Shown here: in pieces, positions 48,101 through 57,278 of the stretch
Position numbering within the stretch: position 1 is the stretch's first letter
Layout: every line of letters begins with the position of its first letter
Assembly (NCBI RefSeq): GCF_041146795.1
Contig: NC_135185.1
Location: 12,745,529-12,809,528, forward strand
DNA: 64,000 nucleotides
Direction of reading: 5' to 3'
Source: Maylandia zebra
Lineage: Eukaryota > Chordata > Actinopteri > Cichliformes > Cichlidae
Notes under the pieces: generated by a model
What the model was told of the DNA's origin: nothing
Seen by the model: only the letters and a program-made list of their open reading frames with translations
The model's database searches: none
Made by a program: the position numbers and the translations under genes

Positions 48101-51100
48101 CATGTGTGGCTTGATGTACAGCCAACAACAATACAGCTGCAATTTTGAATTCTTATTCATTATTCCAAAGCAAAGATTATTCATTCTCTTATAAGGAGCT
48201 TTTGCACAGTTTGTAAAAAAAGACATATTTTACAGTATCTATGTGTGGAGGATACGTTTATAGACAATTTTGGCCGTACACGACGTGCACAGGTAATTTT
48301 TTGAAACTAGTCAGTGAAATTATACATGTCGACCTGATAAAATTGTAAATGTGCTGTTTAACAAAGTAAGAATTCTGAATTATCTCTTTCTAGCTCTATA
48401 ACACAATAGTGTGACGTTATGTAATTAGTGGGATCTTTGTCAAATGTTTTCTCACCCTTCGTCTGTTCTCAGAGCGAGTTCTCCCTCAGGAGTTGTTATT
48501 GTTGGATCTCCTTCAGCAGTGGGGAGCCAGGAGGCCCGAGGTCAGCTTCTACCTCAGACACTGCCCTTCCTGGACACAAGGTACAGCAAAACAAATACAC
48601 ATACACACTGAATTCATTAAAGCTCTCAGTAAAAACTACATTTATATCCAGCTGTTGGTGTTAAACCAAAAAAAAAAAGGATTTGGGGGTATTATTTGAA
48701 GAGAACGTGGGAAAAACACGGTATAAGTGCTGTGCATGAGGTTTAGAGGTGAGTTCAGGGTCTCGGTCAGTAATTAGCCAGATAAGATGATTAGAGTTAC
48801 ATAATGGCAGGGGTGTGACGGCGAGGGGGCAGACAAATGCTGCTGAAACGCCAGGCGATATTCTGCCAAAACAACTCTTTGATGTGCTGGCAGCCATAAA
48901 GAAGAACTTTGTGAAACCAGGCAGGCGAAATGACCCGATTTTCCCCCGTAAACTTCTTAATCAACGAATGAGCGATTGTGTAACGTTTGTTGAGAGTTAC
49001 CGGCCAAAGCATTCATCAGCAGGCATGTACTGGCGTCACTGTAGCGCTGGTGTGTTTTTGTGCCTGCGTCTGGTGCTCCCCACAGGGACGGGACAACCTC
49101 ACCACCTGCTGGTTCCCGTCTTGCCCCTCAGTCATTAAAAAGCTCAATTATCATTCATTAGAATCTCATTATTATCGTCTGTTAGCGAGCTGTGAAGTCT
49201 TTTCAGAAAAATGAATTAATCACCACCAAGTTTTTTTTCATCTTGGCTCAGCCCATTAAAGCTTTCTCGTGTCTGTTGAGATTTTTTCATTATGGTGTCT
49301 GGATCTCAGATTTTATCCAGTCGCAGTTCATATGCCAGGAGATCTGTGGTAACATAAAAAGAACAGCAGCTCATTTGGTCTGCTGCTGTGGAGCGCTTCT
49401 CTCTCCCTGTGGTCCGCCTGCTTCTTTAGTACAGATGTGGTTTTGAGCTGTGAGCGCACGTAGCTACAGAAAGAGTAACATCATCTGTGCTTGTAAGGGA
49501 TGGATTTGTTGGTGCAGCCCCCTGCGGCAGCCAAACTGTCCCACACTTCTGCTGCCAGCTTGTGTTTGGCTCTGCACCTAATACAATAAAACAGCTTCTT
49601 AAATGAGCCAATAGCTCTCCAGGGACTGGAGCATCACATTACCCTAATGCATTACCTGCTCCTAGGCTAATTTAGCTTCATCTGCCCTCAGTGTCTTATT
49701 GAAGGTGCCTGTGGTGAGTTTGCACTTCCTGTGCAAGGATATCACTTTCCATCATCAAGACTTCTGTAATTAATCCACATTACCTAAAAATTATTGGTCC
49801 GTCCATGGAGAGCAAACTGGTCTTATTTGAATGGAACAGAGGTAACTTAATAGAAGCAATATGGCCCACAGCACAGATTGTATATGAGTGATGGATGTAA
49901 CCAATGTGTGCTTGGTCACATCCATGGTCCAAACAAATATGTTTGAAAGAAGGATATAGGCTAACGTTTGCAAGATGCATGCACAGGCTGTGAGTATCAC
50001 AGAAACACGACTAGAATCTCATTAAGCAGTTCGTTAGTTCAGGTTAGCATTCAGAAAACCAAATTATTTTTAGATATCTGTATTAAACTCCACCACTTGG
50101 TGCAGTCATTCATTCCCAACCCAGAGAAGCAACCCTCCTCACCTCAAAGGGCGCCATAGCTCATCATCAGACTAGGATACCTCCTGGATCCCTCTGAGGT
50201 GAGGTGTCTCAGCATGTCTGCTGAGTAGGAAATCCTGACACTTCTGGAGTGATTACATCAAAAGGAAGGTCTGAGCATTTCTTCTCAGACCGCTTTCCCG
50301 CGATAAGAGTCAGATTATGGATGGACTGATGGATCGATGTCCCACGGTGAAAACCAAAGTGCAGAGTACACAGTATATTTAGTTATTGATCTGCTTGATG
50401 TGAACTTTCTCTCTGCTGGTGCTTAAATACAATTTTAACTACTTTATTGAATGGGGAGTGCTGCTGTGGCTGCTTTATTGGCTGGAGGTGAAAGTTGGAG
50501 CTGCCTGGGATTAGCCCAGATTGAACCTGTCTCATTTGAGCTCAACTCTTTGAGCGATCGTGGCTCAAAGAGTTGGCAGTTCATCTTGTAACCGGAAGGT
50601 TGCCAGTTCGAGCCCCGGCTCGGACAGTCTTGGTCGTTGTGTCCTTGGGCAAGACACTTCACCTGCCGCCTACTGGTGTTGGCCAGAGGGGCCGATGGCG
50701 CGATATGGCAGCCTCGTTTCTGTCAGTCTGCCCCAGGGCAGCTGTGGCTACAAATGTGAGTGAATGAATAGTGGGATTGTAAAGTGCTTTGAGGGCCCCG
50801 AAAAGCACTATATAAATGCAATCCATTATTATTATTATCTTAGTAGATCTAAGATGAATCCTGCAATTAATAGATTAAAAACAGATAAATACAGAGCTAC
50901 ATAATTACATGTAATTAAGTTATTTTAAGGTATTAGTAAGAGATCCAAAAATGTTGAATGATCAACATTAACATGAGTATAGATTTGTAGAGATGAAGAG
51001 GATCATCATCAGCATGCAAAAAAATATCTTGTTTGCACAGAATCTGTTTGAAGTGCTGTTGTACTATTATGGTTTCTTATGACCAAAATTGACAAAATTG

Positions 51101-54100
51101 ATAAAGCCCTCTCCAAGTACAAACTCTTCTAAGACCTCAAATGAATAAGGCAACTCTACCCGATCAAAAGCCTTCTCTGCACCCATGGACATAATAAGCT
51201 CCTGTATCTTATTCACTATAGAAAACAGGATAATTATAATTTTCTCATGTTTGTAAGAGGTGCTCTGTTTTTAACTAAACCAGTCTGGTCTGATTTAACT
51301 AAGAGAGGGAGATAGTTCTCGAATCTTTTAACCAGGATTTTGGGGAAAGTTTTGCCGTCAACATTGGTTAAGCTAGTTGGGCGATAAGAGCCTCACTCGT
51401 CAGGGGGTTTATCTTTTTTGGATCTCAGGCTATAAAATTAACTTTGATAAAATCAAGAGCAATGCCAGTTGGTTTTATAGTAAAACTTCACATCCATCTG
51501 TTTCCCCTTTCTTCTGGACTGACTCTGAATTGACACCTTCTTGAGGCACAATTTGACCAGAGTGCAAAAAGAAAAAAAAAAGGAAGGACCTTACAAGATG
51601 GATGAATCTGACAGCTTCATGGATGGGTAGAATAACTCTTATAAAGATGAATATCCTGCCAAGATTACTTTATTCTGTTCAGTTGTTACCACTATATATT
51701 TCTAAGATAGCAAAAGAGACTGAAAAAGACTTTTCTAAATTTATTTGGCAAGGGAGAAGACTGTGCAGCTCTCTGCAGAGGTTTATCCTTCCCTAACATT
51801 AGACATTATAATTGGGCATGTCATGGCAGGCTCATCCATGAGTGGCTTTACTGTTATCTTAAACTCCTTTTGAGAAATGGGGATGTAATGCCTTTGATTT
51901 AGTAGGAGAGCTTACATGTAGAAAATAAACCCAGCTTCAAAACGAAAGACAATCCAATTCTTCCAAACACAATGATAAGATGGCGAGATATAAACAGACA
52001 TAAATTGGTAGGAAGGATTTAGTTACCCACATTACACCTCCTCTCAGCAAGAGAGATTTTCTCCCTGCTTGTATTTGGATCCTGGTGCAGAAAAGGTGTC
52101 AAACTAACAGCAGACCTGTTTGATGAAAATAACAAACTTATGACCTTTGCCCAGTTTCAAAATACCTTTGGCCTTCCTCAGAAAGATTTTTATGCATATC
52201 TTCAAATTTGTCACTATGTGACGTCGCAGGATTCCTGCTCACTTCCAGGCTCCATAGAAAATTATTGTGAAGTTTGCTTTAAATAAAGGTTTTATTTTGG
52301 GTTTTTACAACATCCTGCAGAAATAATATAATCACAATGCTGGGAATGTTCTCAGGATGATTTACAGAAAGCCTATGGTGAGGATATTTCGGAGGTTTAG
52401 TGTAAATGATCCCATTCCTTATTTCTAAGTAATAAATAAAGGAATTCAATATAAGATAATACATGGAAAATATGGTGTCCTGTGGTGAATCAAATACATT
52501 CCAACAGGTCACCCCCTAGGAATGTGTATTCACTGTTTTTGGGAATGCCCTTATATTTCCAAGTTTTGGAAATATGTAGTTAAAAGATAAGTGGAGTTGT
52601 AAAAAGTAAAGTTTGTAAAGATCCTGGGCAATTTTTATTGGGGCTGCCCAGTGATCTATGTGCTGACTAGGGATGGGTATCGTTTAGGTTTTATCCGATA
52701 CCGGTGCCAAACCGGTACTTTTGAAATGGTGCCGGTGCTTAAACGGTGCTCAAACCGGTGCTTAAAGAATGGAGAACACCAACTTTGTCCAAAAACCTCT
52801 CATGTTCAGCTGTTTTTTTGTGAAAAGATAACAATGTTAGCCTTTTCTGCAGCTATGGGGCATATATGGTATCACTCTTGGCTGGAAGCAGTGCTTAAAC
52901 AATGGAAAAAACACAAACTTTGTCCAAAAACCTCTCAAGTTTAGCTGTTTTCCACTTTTTCTTTGGTCATTTTAGCCTTTTTGGCCAGGGTGAAGGGAGT
53001 ATCTGCCATCAAACAAGAAGACAGCTGCATGTAGCTATGATGATGTTTGCTAGTTCACCTTACATGCATTAATGTAATAACGTGGTTAGCCTACTCAACG
53101 TAAATTACACACGAACAACATTAAGCTACTCACGCAGAGAAGAACGGCTGCTGCTGCCATCATCATCCGTCATCGTTTCTGCTACACTGGCAGGGCTAGG
53201 GGCCAGGACTCTACTCTTCGGGTTTTTGGGGGATGTTGCTCCGGCTCCGATAACTGGCAACCCACCCGCAGTAGATGTGCACGGTGTGAGGTCTCGCAGC
53301 AAGCTATCAAATACGGCGCATTTCTGGGCTTTTAAAAAAAACGCTATGCGTCGCCAGGTGTTTCATCGGATTTGAGGTGTTACCTCCTTTGACAGTATCA
53401 CAATCAGCTTAAAGCACTTGTTGCTGCTGAGTTTGCATATTTTGCTGTGAAGTACAGCCAGACTTTTGACCGATCCTCCTTGGACATTTTTAATCTGTAG
53501 CTCTGCTCTAAAAGAACGTACGTACCTGGCCCCGCCTACTATCCTCGGAAACGTAAAATGATTGGCTAGAATCTAAAGTGTATCACAGCTCAGGAAAAAA
53601 AAGCACCGAAATAAAGCACCGAAATGTGCGCTGCTTTTCGGTGCTTTTTTTCGGTGCTTTTTTTATGACAGAACCGGTGCCATGACGGTACCCATCCCTA
53701 GTGCTGACATCCTTAAAGGAGAGCTTACATTCAACTGAAGATATTAATATGTCATAATAATTAATTATGACATATAAGGACAGATAAGTGGATCCCTTTT
53801 TTTCTTTTTGGGTGCAAAAAAAGGATTTTCTCTCTTTTTTTTACTATATTGTTATTGTTCTTTTTGTGAACACCAATTATGTCGTCAGTATTTGCTGTAA
53901 ATATTCTCTATTTTGAAAATACAGTGTTAAAATAATAATAATGATTAGTATGCGGTGGACGGGAAAAGAAAGCAGATTTTCACATCCTGTTCGTTTATCC
54001 TTGCGATAAGGCGAACACGCGCGCTTCGGTGGTTAATTAAGGCCAAGGCTCTGTTTCTGTGTGTGTCAGTCACATGTCTGCCAGGTCACAGGGCTCAGCA

Positions 54101-54239
54101 CACCCAGGTCCAGTTTTAATATGCTGTTTCAATATCTCTGCACACTTTTCTTTTCATTGTTCATTTATATGCAGGAAGTCAGCAGCCTTTGGAGCAGAGC
54201 TGGACCACAGCAGCAACAGCAGAAAGTGCTAATGACAAG
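31311..54239 (+). CDS. ASPP-family gene (ppp1r13b/tp53bp2-like), N-terminal exons only
   Basis: ASPP proteins bind p53 family members, PP1 and Ras-pathway partners and control apoptosis and cell polarity. The visible exons are 31311-31319 (M-L-P), 46447-46594, 48473-48580 and possibly 54175-54239. They give about 110 residues of a protein that normally exceeds 1000; coiled-coil, proline-rich, ankyrin and SH3 parts would lie downstream. Residues 1-85 match the ubiquitin-like N-terminal domain: ILTVYL, TEVPVTP, DVVEYCKE, GEGECHLAEVW, ARRPEVSFYLRH. Human ASPP1/2 start MMPM(I/F)LTV, with an exon join at the same site as here (MLP|VILTV). Which paralogue it is remains open; the second half of the domain is divergent. 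Introns are 15.1, 1.9 and 5.6 kb. Confidence 0.85.
35038..35106 (+). repeat. Poly-C tract joined to (CA)n
   Basis: Two C runs split by ACA pass directly into a CA microsatellite. The G-rich opposite strand could form quadruplexes and stall polymerases. Confidence 0.95.
35520..35644 (+). repeat. L2/SINE-type 3' tail with (CCTTG)n
   Basis: 'gtaaagcactttgaatcacc' and 'ttgtgctatacaaataaacttg' are a standard fish LINE2/SINE 3' end. Five CCTTG-type units (35618-35644) form the tail. A 'taatgtctctgtaaagcact' segment is locally duplicated just before it. Confidence 0.7.
37480..37925 (+). mobile_element. Non-LTR retrotransposon 3' region, degraded (family A)
   Basis: 'gtggtgaagagagagctgagctggaagg', 'gagccactgctccatattgaaaggagctgaggt' and 'ttgggattccccgaggaggaactg' follow the C-terminal coding region of a LINE family abundant in fish. 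Frameshifts and deletions break the frame. Confidence 0.65.
39107..39141 (+). repeat. (TG)n microsatellite
   Basis: A pure TG run of 17 units. Confidence 0.97.
39383..40310 (-). mobile_element. Tc1-like transposon, decayed, nearly full length
   Basis: On the minus strand it follows a Tc1-like transposase gene from its start ('cattctgatgctctg...', reverse MGKKGDLSDF-like) through the helix-turn-helix region (GRSAVLL-like) to the C-terminal VESMP-like motif ('gccttaattcttcatggcatggattcaacaaggtg'). Many stops and indels mean no active protein. Two further fragments of the family occur at 28050 and 42537. Confidence 0.75.
41500..41538 (+). repeat. (CA)n microsatellite
   Basis: A CA run with a few interruptions (ATGCACGCA). 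Confidence 0.95.
42537..42790 (-). mobile_element. Tc1-like transposon fragment
   Basis: The minus strand encodes HLVESMPQRIRKAWKKK, the C-terminal signature of the Tc1-like family. It then jumps to 'ctgctgaagctctgtggtcatacagggatggacatggtcagcaac'. Internal parts are missing. Confidence 0.75.
43770..43930 (+). repeat. T-rich interspersed segment, unclassified
   Basis: A T/G-rich stretch ('gttcctgtctgtgtttgctgc...gttctggttctgg') ends with 'cacaataaaggcctgcc'. A stylistically similar stretch lies at 54840-55110. It may be an LTR-like or SINE-like repeat; no frame. Confidence 0.3.
45115..45600 (+). mobile_element. Non-LTR retrotransposon 3' region (family A)
   Basis: 'gaacaaagtggagtgcccaccctggt', 'cctcacctatccacaagttttagg', 'cttagagatagggtgaggtgctcaatca' and the (GGAT)n tail 'tgatggatggatggat' match the C-terminal and 3' end of the same LINE family. 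The frame is broken. Confidence 0.75.
46447..46594 (+). CDS. ASPP-like coding exon 2 (ubiquitin-like domain, first part)
   Basis: The acceptor is TTGATTGCAG and the donor CATG|GTGAGT. It encodes 49 codons plus one base (residues 4-52), the best conserved part of the domain. Confidence 0.92.
47010..47264 (-). mobile_element. 5'-truncated LINE (family A) with 15-bp target duplication
   Basis: On the minus strand the element (47025-47249) runs 'gcctgggcgcctccagggtgagg' to 'ggataagcggaagatggacggatgg'. It is flanked by a perfect direct repeat CTTATAATCATAATC at 47010-47024 and 47250-47264. The long target duplication and preserved 3' end prove insertion by target-primed reverse transcription, into ASPP-like intron 2. 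Confidence 0.88.
48473..48580 (+). CDS. ASPP-like coding exon 3 (ubiquitin-like domain, second part)
   Basis: The acceptor is TTCTCAG and the donor CACAAG|GTACAG. It completes a Glu codon split with exon 2 and encodes residues 53-88 plus one base. LLDLLQQWGARRPEVSFYLRH corresponds to the end of the ASPP domain (human ends FFLRH). Confidence 0.88.
50110..50345 (+). mobile_element. LINE family A 3' end, strongly degraded
   Basis: 'aggatacctcctggatccctctgaggtgaggtgt' and a terminal 'gatggactgatggatcgatg' are the family's 3' end. An old copy with many changes. Confidence 0.55.
50556..50840 (+). mobile_element. tRNA-derived SINE (same family as 19499), (ATT)n tail
   Basis: The head 'gatcgtggctcaaagagttgg', B box GTTCGAGCCC, 'gtccttgggcaagacacttcacc', 'gtaaagtgctttgagggcc', 'aaaagcactatataaatgcaatcc' and an ATT-repeat tail are all present. 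A 13-bp inverted repeat straddles its first bases (50543-50555/50563-50575). Confidence 0.85.
51000..53950 (+). mobile_element. L1-like LINE with inverted 5' segment, split by hAT copy 2
   Basis: On the minus strand, 51430-51000 reads as L1-type reverse transcriptase (SLTNVDGKTFPKIL, then AEKAFDRVE with the catalytic Asp, then FVLGEGFINF). From about 51440 the plus strand gives later regions: KSNAS/AMP-like text, GRITLIKMNILPRLLYSVQ and FSKFIWQGRR (51602-51796), then C-terminal text to 52667. After the hAT copy the frame resumes (53709 on) and the element ends near 53950 in AATAAT repeats. Stops are frequent, so it is inactive. The 5' inversion is the product expected from twin priming. Confidence 0.75.
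52668..53700 (-). mobile_element. Nonautonomous hAT transposon, copy 2 (inverted relative to copy 1)
   Basis: The ends TAGGGATGGGTA and TACCCATCCCTA are perfect inverted repeats. The target duplication GTGCTGAC (52660-52667 and 53701-53708) is perfect and 8 bp long, which identifies hAT. The element is 1033 bp and carries the BED-finger fragment on the minus strand, here disrupted by small indels. It inserted into the 3' coding part of the L1-like element and is therefore younger. Confidence 0.93.
54175..54239 (+). CDS. Possible ASPP-like coding exon 4
   Basis: A strong pyrimidine tract and ATATGCAG precede it, and the phase fits exon 3. It gives GSQQPLEQSW and ends ANDK before GTTGGT, a weak donor next to a CA tract. 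Human ASPP1 reads QGSRQ at the same place, which supports it; the rest does not align obviously. Treat as tentative. Confidence 0.4.
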
Positions 54240-54243
54240 GTTG

Positions 54244-54245
<2 letters not shown>

Positions 54246-54304
<59 letters not shown>

Positions 54305-54312
54305 CACACACA
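54246..54312 (+). repeat. (CA)n microsatellite
   Basis: A CA run of about 33 units with one G, immediately after the possible ASPP exon 4 donor. Confidence 0.97.
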
Positions 54313-55295
54313 TGAGGAACACGACAGGCCACGTTCTGCATCTCCAATTGGCTCAACCTCAACATCCAGGCTTTCATTGTCTCCTGAGATTTTGATTCTG
54401 TACAGTTACAGCATGTTTATACACACAGTCTATGTTTTGTATATGTAACTACAAAAAATATATATCATGCAGTTATTTAAGCATGACATATCAGAGGTTT
54501 TATTTCTAAAACTGCAGGATTCATACTGATGTGCATGCACCAAAAGAATATTCTGATTTATTAAACTGGGATTGTTTCTGTTCCTCTGAAGCTCCACGTT
54601 AGGTTCAGGTTTGTAAAATTTCATCAAAACACCTCTGTTATAAAATTTGAAGATGAGGACTCGGTGAAGAGCTGCAGCACACAAACAAACATCCACAGCT
54701 TTGAGACCATCCATGTCAGTTATGACTTCCTTGATTCCAGATAGCACACGGCCTCTTCAGGCCACAGCTTTGGGCTGTCTGTGGTTTAACCTGCAGCCAG
54801 TTTGGCATAGCGCCATCATGGCCTGTGGGTTTTGTCATTGTGAGGTTCAGGTTATTTCTCCTTGTTTAGCTTCTGTTTAAGGTTTTGTGTTTTGCTTGGA
54901 TTTTGCGTTCTTTGAGTTATTAATCTTCTCCCGCATCTTCTTCGTCGTCATGATTAGTCTCTCGTGTTTTGTATTTAGTTTTACTTCTTTTGTATGTGAT
55001 TAGTTTTAGCTGTGCCCCATTTCCCACCTGTTTCCTCTTCCATTGATTGCATGTCTGTGTGTTTGTATATAGCCTCAGTTTCCTGTTGTTTTTGTGTGTG
55101 TTAATGCCCTGTGTGTGCTCTCTCCAAGAGTTTGGAGTGTTATTTTTGTTGACTTAATTGAAGGTTAGTTTTCATTTACTTTGTTTTGTCTGCGAGTCCT
55201 GCATTTGGATTCTGCTTACTGCTAGAAACTGTGGCAAGAGCAACGACTGGAAAAGGAGGGAAATCGTGGCCTGTAAAGGTAAAGTATACTAGCAC

Positions 55296-55706
55296 AGAGG
55301 TGACAAACATGCAGCCCGGGGGTCAAAAGGTCACCTGGATGTCTTTGCAAGAATGGAAAATGCAGTTTATTCTCATTTGTTTGTTTTTTTAATAAGCTGC
55401 ACTGCTGCTCCTGGTGATGTCATGTCAGCAGTCTTTTGCATACATAGAAATATCTGGAAAGTCAATTCTAGATCTGAAATGGTTAGAACTCAAAATTCAA
55501 AGTCAACATGTTTTTGCTTTTACAGATTCGCTGTGATTTGCAAATGTAATAATACATGCTGCTGAAATTAACTACTCGGGCTGTTTTTGTAAAATGATGA
55601 AGAAATGATGTAAGCATTAAAAGACACTTTGGTTATCATGCAGCAGTTTTACAGGTCCGGCCCACTTGAGATCAGATTGGACTGAATGTGACCCATAAAC
55701 TAAAGG
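55296..55706 (+). mobile_element. hAT-type MITE, degraded
   Basis: The left end 'cagaggtgacaaacatgcagcccggggg' and the right part 'gtccggcccacttgagatcagattggactgaatgtgaccc' belong to the same short hAT family as the scrap at 264. The right terminal repeat is lost. No ORF of transposase type. Confidence 0.6.
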
Positions 55707-56793
55707 GATATCTGGCAATCTAAAAGGGTTAACCAAGCTTGTTTGTACCGCACATATTGGTGTTTCATGCATGGACCAATAGAGATACACTAAGTGTTTA
55801 TTGGTGAGCTTTAAAGGTGGATTTGGTTAGTCATACCCTCTGTTTGCAGAAATGTTCCTATAATTTATTTTGATAGCTTTTGGGTTTGACTTTCAAAATA
55901 AATGCAAGAAATAATCCCAGTCAGCGAAGGATAAAAGACATCTGGCTCTTTAAACTTTCCTTAATAGCATTTAATTTGAGGAATACAAAATAAACCCCGT
56001 AGTCGCAGCGAAGTAATTGTATGAGTGTGTCTTTGTGAGCCAGTATTCCCACACGTACAGCACAATGCATGTGCACGTTTGCGTGTATGTATTTGTCTGT
56101 GTGTGTAGTGCAGCGGATTAGCCGGGGGATTAGTGACAGTGATGATTGAACTGTTCTACCAGGAACAACCATGCGAGCACACAAACACAGCACATGCACT
56201 ATACACGCACACTGTAATTGCTGTTTATAAATTCACAAAGAGAAAAAAAGCGTAATTAGTCTTTTGTCACCAGCCTGAGTCAGTCCTTCAGCTAACCATG
56301 TTTTGCTTTGCCAGCGTGCCTTATCCTGTTATCTTGAGGTCATGCAGTAAAAAGAGCAACTGACCTCATGTTTGGTGCTTTTAATTTGTCACTAACAGCT
56401 ATTTTGAACCATCCAAACCATTGTGTTTCAGCACAAACTGCACATTTGCTTTGTATATCTGGGTTAGGCCTCGGCTAGCCAGTCATAGACTGTTTTTGTG
56501 CGTATTGGTGGTGGTCAGTCTGCTGGATGGTCATCCTCTGTGTGTGTGTGTGTGGGTCAGTCAGTGAAGGTAGGATTAGCTTGGTCCCATGACATAACCA
56601 GGCTAAGAGGATTGCTAGTGAGCCAAACAGCTCCTCCTCCCTCGTCTCGTCTTCCTTTCACCTCACACACTCCTTCACACTCTTAAGGTCTCCGTGTTTC
56701 TTCGTCTTCATCCTTGAACATTTGCTTTAAAGCAAAAAGATCTGAGGCACAACAAGACAGAGGGGGTGAGTTTTGGTCCATTTCTTTTTATAT

Positions 56794-56916
<123 letters not shown>

Positions 56917-57248
56917 AAGCTACGTTGATGCGATTTCCACTTTTTTTGACCTTTTCACTTTAGATGAAACAGTAGAATAACTCCACCAAACAGAAGCCAA
57001 TCTGAAGGTGACTTTGAGCGAGTGAATAATTGTGTATAAGCTTGTTTTCTCCTCCTTAAACTTCTGAGAGATATTCTCTGACTCTGGTTGCACTCACACA
57101 CATTGGCTGGATACTTTACGAGCAGTTTGTCTATGTGTCAGGGTGGAGCGTTTGGCCGTGTGTCTCTCTGTGTGTCAGTGAATCAGTGTGGTTTACATCT
57201 TGTGAAAACAGGGTGTGGCTTCTTCTTGCTTGACTGTGTTATTTTGTC

Positions 57249-57278
57249 TGTGTGTGTGTGCGTGTGTGTATGTGTGTC
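57249..57278 (+). repeat. (TG)n microsatellite, imperfect
   Basis: A short TG run with CG and TA interruptions. Confidence 0.9.

Noticed and set aside
48815..49138. 107-codon plus-strand ORF in ASPP-like intron 3
   Set aside because: No suitable splice sites in phase and no family resemblance.
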